From: Caballeronia peredens
GTDB lineage: Bacteria; Pseudomonadota; Gammaproteobacteria; Burkholderiales; Burkholderiaceae
Length of the DNA: 64,000 nucleotides
NCBI GenBank assembly: GCA_001544595.2
Contig: FCOH02000006.1
Span: 62,001 to 126,000, forward strand
Direction of reading: 5' to 3'
In this document: one piece after another, positions 7,773-15,021 of the stretch
How positions within the stretch are numbered: the first letter of the stretch is position 1
Layout: each line of letters opens with the position of its first letter
The notes under the pieces: model-generated
Seen by the model: only the letters and a program-made list of their open reading frames with translations
Told to the model about the DNA's origin: nothing
The model's database searches: none
Translations under genes and position numbers: made by a program

Positions 7773-9119
7773 CTAGCGCGCCATGTTCGGCTCGGCCTCG
7801 TCGAGGTCGTGCGCGCCGGAAATGGTCTCCAGCGCGGAGTCGTGATGCAGCAGCAAGACCGCGGCGACTCCCACCATGCCGGCACCGGCGAGACACAACA
7901 GACCGGCGCCGAAGCTGCCCGTGCTGTCCTTGATCCAGCCCATTGCATAGGGCCCGAAAAAGCCCGCCAGATTGCCGAGCGAATTGATCGCCGCGATGCC
8001 GCCGGCCGCCGCGGCGCCCGACAGGAAGGACGCCGGCAACGTCCAGATCACCGGCAGGCAACCGAAGATGCCGAAGCCCGCGATCGACAGCGCGATCATC
8101 TTCAGGACCGGATTATCCAGCCCCGCCGATGCCGCGATGCCGCCCGCCGCCACCATCAGCGCAATCGCAACGTGCCAGCGGCGTTCGAGCTTGCGATCCG
8201 AATGCCGGCTCCACAGCACCATGCTGATCACGCCGACCGCATACGGCAGCGACGTGACGAAACCCGTCTGCAGATTGGTGAGACCGAACGACTTGACGAT
8301 CTGCGGCAGAAAGAAGCTCAAGCCATAGTTGGTTGCGTTTGCGCCGAAGTAGATCAACGCGATGGCGAGCACGCGCGGATTGAAGATCGCCTGCTTCACG
8401 CTGAACGAATGCACCGCCTCGCGATGCGCGCGTTCATGCGCCTGACGCTTGACGAGCCATTCACGCTCTTCATCGGCGAGCCAGTGTGCGTCGGCGGGCT
8501 TGTCGGTCAGATAGAAGAACACGACGAACGCGAGCAGCAACGCGGGCAATGCCTCGATCAGATAGAGCCACTGCCAGCCCTGCATGCCGCCCATGCCGTC
8601 CATCTGCAGAAGCGCGCCGGAAATGGGCCCGCCGATCACGGTCGACAGCGGAATCGCCGCCATGAAATAGCCGACGACACGTCCGCGATACTTCGCCGGA
8701 AACCACAACGTCAGCAGGAAAATGATGCCGGGGAAAAAGCCCGCTTCCGCAATGCCGAGCAGAATGCGCAAGCCATAGAACACGTACGCATTGGACAGGC
8801 CGGTTGCCTGGGCGATGTGCGGGATATAAGCCATCGCCGCCGCGAGAATGCCCCATGTGAACATGATCCGCGCGATCCAGCGACGCGCGCCGAACCGCTC
8901 GAGCAGCAGGTTGGACGGAACCTCGAAGAAGAAATAGGCGATGAAGAAAATGCCTGCGCCAAAACCAAACATGCTCGCGGAAAAGCCGAGCGCCTTGTTC
9001 ATCTGCAATGCGGCAAAGCCGACGTTGACGCGATCCAGATAAGCGATGAAGTAGCACAAGATCAGGAACGGCACGAGGCGAAACATCACGCGCTTCATGG
9101 TGCGAGATTCAAGGTCCAT
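7773..9119 (-). CDS. MFS transporter, ACS family (probable sugar-acid/dicarboxylate importer)
   Basis: A 448-residue, 12-TM carrier. It has the ACS-family features YFIAYLDRVNVGFAALQMNK in TM1, EVPSNLLLERFGARRWIARI in the loop 2-3 signature, and GIAEAGFFPGIIFLLTLWFP. The family includes tartrate (TtuB), glucarate and phthalate carriers. The start at 9119 follows AGGAG closely. It lies between the GntR regulator and the lactonase/udh operon, which argues for uronate or aldarate uptake, but the substrate is inferred only. A 13-bp inverted repeat lies just upstream of its start. Confidence 0.85.
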   Translation of the reverse strand: MDLESRTMKRVMFRLVPFLILCYFIAYLDRVNVGFAALQMNKALGFSASMFGFGAGIFFIAYFFFEVPSNLLLERFGARRWIARIMFTWGILAAAMAYIPHIAQATGLSNAYVFYGLRILLGIAEAGFFPGIIFLLTLWFPAKYRGRVVGYFMAAIPLSTVIGGPISGALLQMDGMGGMQGWQWLYLIEALPALLLAFVVFFYLTDKPADAHWLADEEREWLVKRQAHERAHREAVHSFSVKQAIFNPRVLAIALIYFGANATNYGLSFFLPQIVKSFGLTNLQTGFVTSLPYAVGVISMVLWSRHSDRKLERRWHVAIALMVAAGGIAASAGLDNPVLKMIALSIAGFGIFGCLPVIWTLPASFLSGAAAAGGIAAINSLGNLAGFFGPYAMGWIKDSTGSFGAGLLCLAGAGMVGVAAVLLLHHDSALETISGAHDLDEAEPNMAR

Positions 9120-9157
9120 CTATGTCTCCTCCGGATAGAAGAATGGTAGATCGCTAG

Positions 9158-9170
9158 GTACTTGAAGTAC
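9158..9170. promoter_or_regulatory. Inverted repeat GTACTT-G-AAGTAC upstream of the MFS gene
   Basis: A perfect 6-bp inverted repeat around a single base, 38 bp upstream of the MFS start at 9119. It could be an operator for the neighbouring GntR regulator or another repressor. I see no identical copy upstream of udh copy 1. Confidence 0.4.
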
Positions 9171-9310
9171 TTGCGGAGACTACTCTCTACGGAAGAAGTA
9201 AAGAACTGGTGTTTAGCCTTGGTATCGGTTCCGGAGCTTGACTGCGTTCGCGAATTCATGTGCGCCAATGCGGTGCAACGAAGGCTCGGAATCCCAAAGT
9301 TTGCAGAATG

Positions 9311-9342
9311 AAAGCAAAACGGGGCATGACTTTGCCCCGTTT
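9311..9342 (-). terminator. Rho-independent terminator of the lactonase/udh operon
   Basis: A 10-bp perfect stem AAACGGGGCA / TGCCCCGTTT with a 6-base loop starts 9 bp beyond the lactonase stop. Read on the minus strand it is followed by TTTTGCTTT, giving a U-rich tail. Confidence 0.75.
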
Positions 9343-9350
9343 CGTGAAGT

Positions 9351-10259
9351 TTATGCGACCGGTAACATTCCGGCGTAGTGCGGTTCCGGTAAGCCTTGCA
9401 CGCCGGGGTTCAGGGCAAACACGTAGCCGTCGTCGTCAGTGGCGTTCGTTGCCGGACGAATTGTCGTGACGAAAAGCGTCGACAGGTCGTCGCCGCCGAA
9501 CGCGCACATCGAAGGCTTGCTCGCGGGCAACGCGATCTCGCGATCGAGCCTGCCTTGCGGCGTGAAGCGCAGCAGGCGCCCTGCATCGTTGGCGCACGTC
9601 CAGTAACAGCCGTCCGCATCGACCGCCGCGCCATCCGGACGGCCCGCGTAGTGATGCAGGTCCGCGAACAGGCGCTGGCCGCCCGGCGTGCCGGTATCGG
9701 GGTCGAAGTCGAAAGCCCAGACGAGGCGCCGTTGCGGATGAGAGTCGGACAGGTACATGGTTCGGCCATCCGGCGACCATGCGAGACCGTTCTGGGTAAT
9801 CAAACCCTCGACAACGGGCGCGGATAACCTGCCGCTTTCATCGAATCGATAGAGCGCGCCAGCAGGACTCGCAAGCGACATGTCCTGCACCATCGTGCCG
9901 GCCCAGAAATGCCCTTGCCGGTCGCAGCGGCCGTCGTTGAAGCGCATGCCCGGCGCGGGAAATTTCGGCGCGGCAAGCTTGATTGCACGCGCATCGCCGG
10001 CGGCCCGCAGGTTCACGCCGAACATGCCGCTTTCCATTCCCGCGACGACATGGCCTGCCACATCGAACGCGAAGCACGCGACCTGCTCGGCGAAGGTCCA
10101 CTCGGTGCGCTGCGCGCTCGAAACCTCCAGCCGCACGATGCGCCGCGCGGGAATGTCGACCCAGTAGAGCGCGCCCTCTTCCGCGCGCCAGACCGGGCAT
10201 TCGCCGACCGTCGCGCGGCCGCCCGCATCGAGCCGCTCGACGCCATTCGCGAGGCTCAT
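9351..10259 (-). CDS. SMP-30/gluconolactonase-family aldarolactonase
   Basis: A 302-residue six-bladed beta-propeller lactonase. Metal-site motifs are visible: GECPVWRAEEGALYWVDIP (Glu ligand), MRFNDGRCDRQGHFWAGTM (Asn/Asp ligands), NGLAWSPDGRTMYLSDS and RPDGAAVDADGCYWTC. It would hydrolyse the galactaro- or glucaro-lactone made by uronate dehydrogenase; SMP-30 enzymes of this role are called UxuL in other proteobacteria. The start at 10259 overlaps the udh stop by 4 bp (ATGA), so the two genes are translationally coupled. That coupling is the main evidence for the uronate role rather than gluconolactone or another substrate. Confidence 0.85.
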   Translation of the reverse strand: MSLANGVERLDAGGRATVGECPVWRAEEGALYWVDIPARRIVRLEVSSAQRTEWTFAEQVACFAFDVAGHVVAGMESGMFGVNLRAAGDARAIKLAAPKFPAPGMRFNDGRCDRQGHFWAGTMVQDMSLASPAGALYRFDESGRLSAPVVEGLITQNGLAWSPDGRTMYLSDSHPQRRLVWAFDFDPDTGTPGGQRLFADLHHYAGRPDGAAVDADGCYWTCANDAGRLLRFTPQGRLDREIALPASKPSMCAFGGDDLSTLFVTTIRPATNATDDDGYVFALNPGVQGLPEPHYAGMLPVA

Positions 10260-11086
10260 CGCTTGCGCTCCATCGGCTCGCCGATCACGAACGCGCCGCC
10301 CTGGAAGCGCTGCGCGGGGTCGTCGTGATTGGCGGTCGGCGCGGCGACCGGAAAGAGCCCGTTGAACTGCGTCGAACTGTCTTGCGGATTGAAGCCGAGG
10401 AAGCCGGCTTTCGCGTTGTCCCACCACTTCACGGGATTGTCCGACGCCCCATACACCACCGCATGACCGACGCGGTTCGTGAACAGCGAGCAACGCACGA
10501 GCTCGATGAAATCGCGATAGCTGAGGAACGTGACGAGCATGCGCGGATTCTTCGGCTCCTCGAACGACGAACCGATGCGCAGGCACACCGTCTCGATGCC
10601 GAAGCGATCGAAGTAATAGCGCGACAGCGACTCGCCGAAGCATTTCGTCACGCCATAGAGGCTGTCCGGGCGCTGCGGTGAATCCGCGTCGAGCACTTCG
10701 GTGACGGGATGAAAGCCGATCGCGTGATTCGAGCTCGCGAACACGACGCGCTTCACGCCATGGCGGCGTGCCGCTTCATAGATGTTGTACGTGCCGCGGA
10801 TGTTCGCTTCGATCAGATCGTCGAACGGCGCATCGATCGAGATGCCGCCCAGATGCACGATCGCATCGACGCCCTCGACGAGCCGCATCACCTTGTCGCG
10901 GTCCGCGAGATCGACGGCGCTCACTTCCTCGTGGGCGGCGGCATCGTCGAGCGGCGCGATGTCGGAAAGACGCACGACTTCCGCCCATTGCGCGAGCGCG
11001 CCGCGCAATTGACGGCCCAGGTTGCCGGCCGCGCCGGTCAGAAGCAGACGCTTGAACGGTTTGCCCGCTGCGGTTGGCTGATTCAT
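10256..11086 (-). CDS. udh: Uronate dehydrogenase (NAD-dependent), copy 2
   Basis: A 276-residue uronate dehydrogenase. It carries LLLTGAAGNLGRQLRGAL near residue 13, VDAIVHLGGISIDAPFDDLI, VVFASSNHAIGFHPVTE and the catalytic YGVTKCFGESLSRYYFDRFG, then KWWDNAKAGFLGFNPQDSS. This copy keeps the SSNHxIG...DSLYGVTKCFGE pattern of characterised enzymes such as that of Agrobacterium, and may be the main catabolic form. AGGAG lies 7 bases before the ATG at 11086. It is coupled to the lactonase gene and divergent from the LacI regulator, with a perfect palindromic operator between them. Confidence 0.9.
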   Translation of the reverse strand: MNQPTAAGKPFKRLLLTGAAGNLGRQLRGALAQWAEVVRLSDIAPLDDAAAHEEVSAVDLADRDKVMRLVEGVDAIVHLGGISIDAPFDDLIEANIRGTYNIYEAARRHGVKRVVFASSNHAIGFHPVTEVLDADSPQRPDSLYGVTKCFGESLSRYYFDRFGIETVCLRIGSSFEEPKNPRMLVTFLSYRDFIELVRCSLFTNRVGHAVVYGASDNPVKWWDNAKAGFLGFNPQDSSTQFNGLFPVAAPTANHDDPAQRFQGGAFVIGEPMERKR

Positions 11087-11133
11087 CGAGACTCCTGTCG
11101 AATACGTTGTGATGCGTTGAAAGCTAAAAAGAA

Positions 11134-11145
11134 GAAAACGTTTTC
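11134..11145. promoter_or_regulatory. LacI-type operator GAAAACGTTTTC in the udh/lacI intergenic region
   Basis: A perfect 12-bp palindrome with the central CG typical of LacI/GalR operators, 48 bp upstream of the udh copy 2 start. Related sites occur at 11268 and 13749, around the regulator gene and its other likely target. Confidence 0.7.
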
Positions 11146-11267
11146 TGGACAATAACGTTTGCCCAATCGGTTTATCAATTGACGGCTGGCATGCAAACTA
11201 CAAGATACAAAATGCCGTTCGCTTCGTCATTGTTTCCCAATTTTCTGCGACAATTCGTTAACACCGA

Positions 11268-11279
11268 GAAAACGTTACC
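11268..11279. promoter_or_regulatory. LacI-type half-conserved operator GAAAACGTTACC before the lacI start
   Basis: The left half matches the palindrome at 11134, while the right half is degenerate. It ends 4 bp before the lacI ATG, so binding here could autorepress the gene. Confidence 0.5.
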
Positions 11280-11283
11280 CTTT

Positions 11284-12273
11284 ATGAAGAAAATTTCGCC
11301 GACCATTCGCGACGTGGCCGCCGCAGCGGGCGTGTCCGTCGCGACCGTCTCCAAATACATCAATGGCGCACAGCGCTTTTCGGCGCCCGTCGAAGCCAGG
11401 CTCAAGGAAGCGATCGAATCGCTCGGTTATCGGTCGAACCCGCTCGCGCGCTCGATGATCACCGGCAAGACACGCACCATCGGACTCACGATCCTCGACA
11501 TCAGCAATCCGCACTTCACGAATGTCGTGAAGGGCGCGAACCGCATTGCCCTGCGCCACGACTACACGCTGCTGCTCGTCGATATCGACGAGAATCAGGC
11601 GCGCGAACGTCCGCTCATCGAAGCCCTGGCGCAGCGCGTGGACGGCCTGCTCGTCAGCTCGCGCCTGCCCGACGAAGACGCGCAATGGATGCTCGACCTC
11701 GATAAACCCGTCGTGCTTCTGCGTAACGCCGAATTGCCCATTCCGAGCGTCGGCATCAACAGCCGCCTGGCTACCTACATGCTTGCACGCCATCTGCTCG
11801 ATCTCGGGCATCGCCGCATTGCGTATCTCGGCTTCGAGCACGCGCGCATCAACGATGAACGGATTCGCGGCGCGCGCGACTGTCTCGCCGAAGCGGGACT
11901 CGAACTCGATATCTACGAAGCTCATGCGCCGACTCCGCTCGCGGGCGAACAGGCCTGCTCGCGTGTGATGCTCGGACCGAAGCGGCCGCAAGCCGTGATC
12001 TGCTACAACGACCTGATCGCGCTCGGCTTCATGAAGGAAGCCGCGACGCTCGGCATTCGCGTACCGCACGACGTGTCCGTGACCGGCATCGACAACGTGC
12101 CGTACAGCGCGTATGCCGCGCCCGGTCTCACTACCGTCGATATCCAGAGCGAGAAGATGGGCGAGCTCGCGATGCAGAAGCTCATCGACGCCCTCGCCGG
12201 TCATCCGGACCCGGGCAATTCCATGTTCGAGCCGCGGCTCATCGTGCGCGAATCGACTGCTGCCGTTGCATGA
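11284..12273 (+). CDS. LacI-family regulator of the hexuronate locus
   Basis: A 329-residue LacI/GalR regulator. The HTH is TIRDVAAAAGVSVATVSKYI at residues 6-25, followed by the hinge region and a periplasmic-binding-like sensor domain (TIGLTILDISNPHFTNVVKG, then HRRIAYLGFEHARINDERIRG, and VPHDVSVTGIDNVPYSAYA). The ATG at 11284 places the HTH at the usual distance from the N-terminus; a longer frame from 11179 lacks support. It is divergent from udh-lactonase and convergent with an ExuT-like carrier. Operators with the same core lie upstream of both and before the gene itself, so it is probably the local repressor, relieved by a uronate or a downstream intermediate. Confidence 0.92.
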   Translation: MKKISPTIRDVAAAAGVSVATVSKYINGAQRFSAPVEARLKEAIESLGYRSNPLARSMITGKTRTIGLTILDISNPHFTNVVKGANRIALRHDYTLLLVDIDENQARERPLIEALAQRVDGLLVSSRLPDEDAQWMLDLDKPVVLLRNAELPIPSVGINSRLATYMLARHLLDLGHRRIAYLGFEHARINDERIRGARDCLAEAGLELDIYEAHAPTPLAGEQACSRVMLGPKRPQAVICYNDLIALGFMKEAATLGIRVPHDVSVTGIDNVPYSAYAAPGLTTVDIQSEKMGELAMQKLIDALAGHPDPGNSMFEPRLIVRESTAAVA

Positions 12274-12279
12274 TGCACG

Positions 12280-12316
12280 CCGCGCCGCCTGCGTGTCGCG
12301 AATGCTGGCGGCGCGG
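12280..12316. terminator. GC-rich stem-loop between lacI and the convergent carrier gene
   Basis: A 10-bp perfect stem CCGCGCCGCC / GGCGGCGCGG with a 17-base loop starts 6 bp after the lacI stop. No T-run follows, so termination efficiency is uncertain; the convergent position supports the role. Confidence 0.5.
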
Positions 12317-12339
12317 CGCATGTTGCGTTTGAACAGCGG

Positions 12340-13629
12340 TTACGCTTCGAGCCTCGCCGGCGTCATCTTCGGCGTGAGGATGTGCATGATCCCGAAGGCG
12401 ATCAGATACGCCGATGCGCCGATCGCGAACAGCACCCAGTAATGACCCGTGCGTTGCAGCACCTGGCCGATCACTTCCGAGAACAGCACGCCGCCGATCG
12501 AACCGGCCATGCCGCCGATACCGACCACCGCGCCCACTGCACGACGCGGGAACATGTCCGATGCCGTCGTGAAGAGATTCGCCGACCAGCCCTGGTGCGC
12601 CGCTGCCGCGAGACCGACGATCGCCACTGCGACCCACAGATTTTCCGCCTGCGACACGAACGCGATGGGCAACACGGCGCATGCGCAGATCAGCATCGCG
12701 GTCTTGCGCGCCGCATTCACGGTCCAGCCCTTGCGCAGCAGCGTCGAGGAAATCCAGCCGCCGCCGATGCTACCGATCGTGGTGATCGCATAGATCACGA
12801 CGAGCGGCAAGCCGATGTGCTGCATGTCCATGCCGCGCGATTCATTGAGCCACTTCGGCAGCCAGAACAGATAGAACCACCACACCGGATCCGTCAGGAA
12901 CTTGCCGACGATGAACGCCCACGTCTCGCGCTTCTTGATGAGCACCTTGAAGCCCGGCGCGCCTGCCTTGGCATGGGCTGCGTCGGCGGCTCGGGTTTCG
13001 TCGCCTTCGTTCGCGAGATCGTCTTCCTGCGCGCTGCCGTCCGGCTGGCGGTACATGAAGAACCACACGACGAGCCACACGAGGCCGATCGCGCCGACGA
13101 TCACGAACGCCGCGCGCCAGCCGAAGGCCACCGCGATAGCCGGGATGAGCGCCGGTGCGAACACCGCGCCGATGTTCGCGCCCGAATTGAAGATGCCGGT
13201 TGCCAGCGCGCGTTCACGGCGCGGGAACCATTCGGCGGTGGTCTTGATCGCCGCCGGGAAGTTGCCGCCCTCACCGATGCCGAGCAGCGCACGAACCATC
13301 GCGAAGCCCATCACGGAGCCGACTGCTGCGTGCAGCATCGCCGCAATACTCCATACGAACATGGCGAGCGCGTAGGAGATGCGGGTACCGAGCCAGTCGA
13401 CGATGCGTCCGAAGCAGAGCAAACCGATCGCATAGAAGGCCGAGAATGCGATCACGATGCGGCCGTACTGCACCTGCGTCCAGCCGATGTCGTGCTGCAG
13501 CATCGGGGCGAGCAGACCGAGAATCTGCCGGTCCATGTAGTTGATGACCGTGGCGAAGAAAAGCAGCGCGCACACGGTCCAGCGATAACGGCTCGCGGTT
13601 CGCACGACGCCGGCAGCGACAGTGTTCAT
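12340..13629 (-). CDS. MFS transporter, probable hexuronate importer (ExuT-like)
   Basis: A 429-residue, 12-TM carrier of the ACS family. TM1 carries FATVINYMDRQILGLLAP and the central region has GEGGNFPAAIKTTAEWFPRRERALA and GIFNSGANIGAVFAPAL, as in ExuT/GudP-type hexuronate and aldarate carriers. FLTDPVWWFYLFWLPKWL is also typical of hexuronate carriers. It faces the LacI gene convergently and has LacI-type operators 120-280 bp upstream of its start. With udh and the lactonase it makes a minimal uptake-and-oxidation route for galacturonate or glucuronate. The substrate is inferred from context and family. Confidence 0.85.
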   Translation of the reverse strand: MNTVAAGVVRTASRYRWTVCALLFFATVINYMDRQILGLLAPMLQHDIGWTQVQYGRIVIAFSAFYAIGLLCFGRIVDWLGTRISYALAMFVWSIAAMLHAAVGSVMGFAMVRALLGIGEGGNFPAAIKTTAEWFPRRERALATGIFNSGANIGAVFAPALIPAIAVAFGWRAAFVIVGAIGLVWLVVWFFMYRQPDGSAQEDDLANEGDETRAADAAHAKAGAPGFKVLIKKRETWAFIVGKFLTDPVWWFYLFWLPKWLNESRGMDMQHIGLPLVVIYAITTIGSIGGGWISSTLLRKGWTVNAARKTAMLICACAVLPIAFVSQAENLWVAVAIVGLAAAAHQGWSANLFTTASDMFPRRAVGAVVGIGGMAGSIGGVLFSEVIGQVLQRTGHYWVLFAIGASAYLIAFGIMHILTPKMTPARLEA

Positions 13630-13748
13630 GAAAGTCTCCGGACGCGGCGGCGCTCGTCGAGCCGCGTTCTTTGTTGCATGGAACGGCGACGAGCGCCGGG
13701 GGCCTGGTTGCAGTTGGTCTGTATGGCCACAAACCGGCCTTGGTCTTG

Positions 13749-13760
13749 GAAAACGTTTTT
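13749..13760. promoter_or_regulatory. LacI-type operator GAAAACGTTTTT upstream of the ExuT-like gene
   Basis: It matches 11 of 12 bases of the palindrome at 11134. It lies 120 bp upstream of the carrier start, consistent with control by the LacI protein encoded at 11284. Confidence 0.6.
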
Positions 13761-13898
13761 CGAAGAATAGTCGGTTTGGTCCTGACTGACTATCCCCGTG
13801 TTTGCCCTAATACTGCCCCTGATAGCCGACAAATGGTGTGTTACGGGGCTTTTCACGCACGGGAGAAATCGACAGGAAACAGAGTTAATCGTTTTCTA

Positions 13899-13908
13899 GA
13901 AACGTTTC
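13899..13908. promoter_or_regulatory. Palindrome GAAACGTTTC in the exuT/DMT intergenic region
   Basis: A perfect 10-bp palindrome with a central CG, related to the other LacI-type sites here and identical in its core to the operator at 26138. It is 270 bp from the carrier start and 112 bp from the DMT gene start, so it could serve either. Confidence 0.5.
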
Positions 13909-13957
13909 CTGATCGGGCGAAAAACCCCTTCTTTATCAAACGATGGTCTTTTGCATC

Positions 13958-13991
13958 TTGCGTTTTGCATGCACTTTTGCGTTTTGCATGC
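13958..13991 (+). repeat. Two direct copies of TTGCGTTTTGCATGC upstream of the DMT gene
   Basis: The 15-bp copies are at 13958-13972 and 13977-13991, a 19-bp period. A third partial copy (TTTTGCAT) begins at 13949. They end 28 bp before the DMT start, so they overlap the likely promoter or leader. The spacing of almost two helical turns suggests a regulator site. Confidence 0.6.
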
Positions 13992-14019
13992 CGCATTCAA
14001 TAGACCGGGGCGGGCCTGT

Positions 14020-14937
14020 ATGATCGAGACCCATCCGACCGACAATAAAATCCAGACCGCCTCCATGCCTGCTCGCTTGACGGGGTTCATCTATCTGCTC
14101 GTCACGGCCACCGGCTGGGCGCTCAACTGGCCCGCCATGAAAGTCCTGCTGCGCGAGTGGCCGCCGCTGTTCTCGCGCGGCGTCGCCGGAATGGCCGCCG
14201 CCGTCCTGCTCGGCGCGATAGCCAGATATGCCGGCGAGAACATCCGCGTGCCGCGTACGCTCGTCCCGCGCCTGCTGCTTGCATCCGCGATCAACGTTTT
14301 CGCCTGGATGGGCTTTTCCACGCTTTCGATGAAATGGCTCTCGGTCAGCGAAGGCGCGCTTCTCGTCTACACCATGCCGATCTGGGCGATGCTGCTCGCA
14401 TGGCCCATCGCGCAGCGCAAGCCTTCACTCGCGGGCTTTTGCGCGCTGGCGCTGGGCCTCGCAGGCGTGATCGTGCTGCTCTCCGCCCATGGTCTGTCCT
14501 TCGACGGCGGCAAGATCGCCGGCATCGCGTTCGCGCTCGCGGCAGCCATGCTCTTCGCGCTCGGCACGGTCATCACGCAAGCGCCGATGCCCATTCCACC
14601 CGTCACGCTCGTCGCGTGGCAGGTCGGCATCGGCTGCGCGCCGATGGTCGTGCTCGGTTTCTTCATCGAGCATCCGGTCTTCTCGGCGCTCGGGGCGGAC
14701 GGCTGGGCCGTGCTCGTCTATATGAGCCTCGTGCCGATGGGCGTCTGTTATCTCGCATGGTTCGCGACGCTGCGCCGCCTGCCCGCCGAACTCGCGTCGA
14801 TCGGCATGCTGCTCGTGCCGATCATGGGCATCGTCGCCGCGGCGCTCGCGCTCGGCGAGCCACTGGGCCGGCGCGAGGCGCTCGCGATGGCGCTCACGCT
14901 CTCGGGCGTCGCACTCGCGATGCGGCAGCGCCACTAG
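14020..14937 (+). CDS. EamA/DMT-family transporter
   Basis: A 305-residue inner-membrane protein with ten predicted helices arranged as two EamA repeats (first about residues 16-145, second about 160-300). Signs of the family are ATGWALNWPAMKVLLREWPP in helix 1, STLSMKWLSVSEGALLVYTM, and LRRLPAELASIGMLLVPI with ALGEPLGRREALAMALTL at the end. Such proteins export metabolites or amino acids. The ATG at 14020 is used; a second at 14065 (MPARLTG) is possible and gives a shorter N-terminus. No operon partner follows. The substrate cannot be told. Confidence 0.85.
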   Translation: MIETHPTDNKIQTASMPARLTGFIYLLVTATGWALNWPAMKVLLREWPPLFSRGVAGMAAAVLLGAIARYAGENIRVPRTLVPRLLLASAINVFAWMGFSTLSMKWLSVSEGALLVYTMPIWAMLLAWPIAQRKPSLAGFCALALGLAGVIVLLSAHGLSFDGGKIAGIAFALAAAMLFALGTVITQAPMPIPPVTLVAWQVGIGCAPMVVLGFFIEHPVFSALGADGWAVLVYMSLVPMGVCYLAWFATLRRLPAELASIGMLLVPIMGIVAAALALGEPLGRREALAMALTLSGVALAMRQRH

Positions 14938-15021
14938 GCCCGTTCGAGCGGAAAAATTAAAGACGCCGGCCCGAATTGCCGATATGGGTCAGTACAACTC
15001 ATATCGCTCGATCACGCTCCC

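Noticed and set aside
12382..13770. A 462-codon plus-strand frame opposite the ExuT-like carrier
   Set aside because: The composition is typical shadow sequence; the carrier strand has twelve helices and family motifs.
13958..13991. Direct repeats as a CRISPR array
   Set aside because: Only two full copies with a 4-bp gap and no spacers of CRISPR length; no cas genes nearby.
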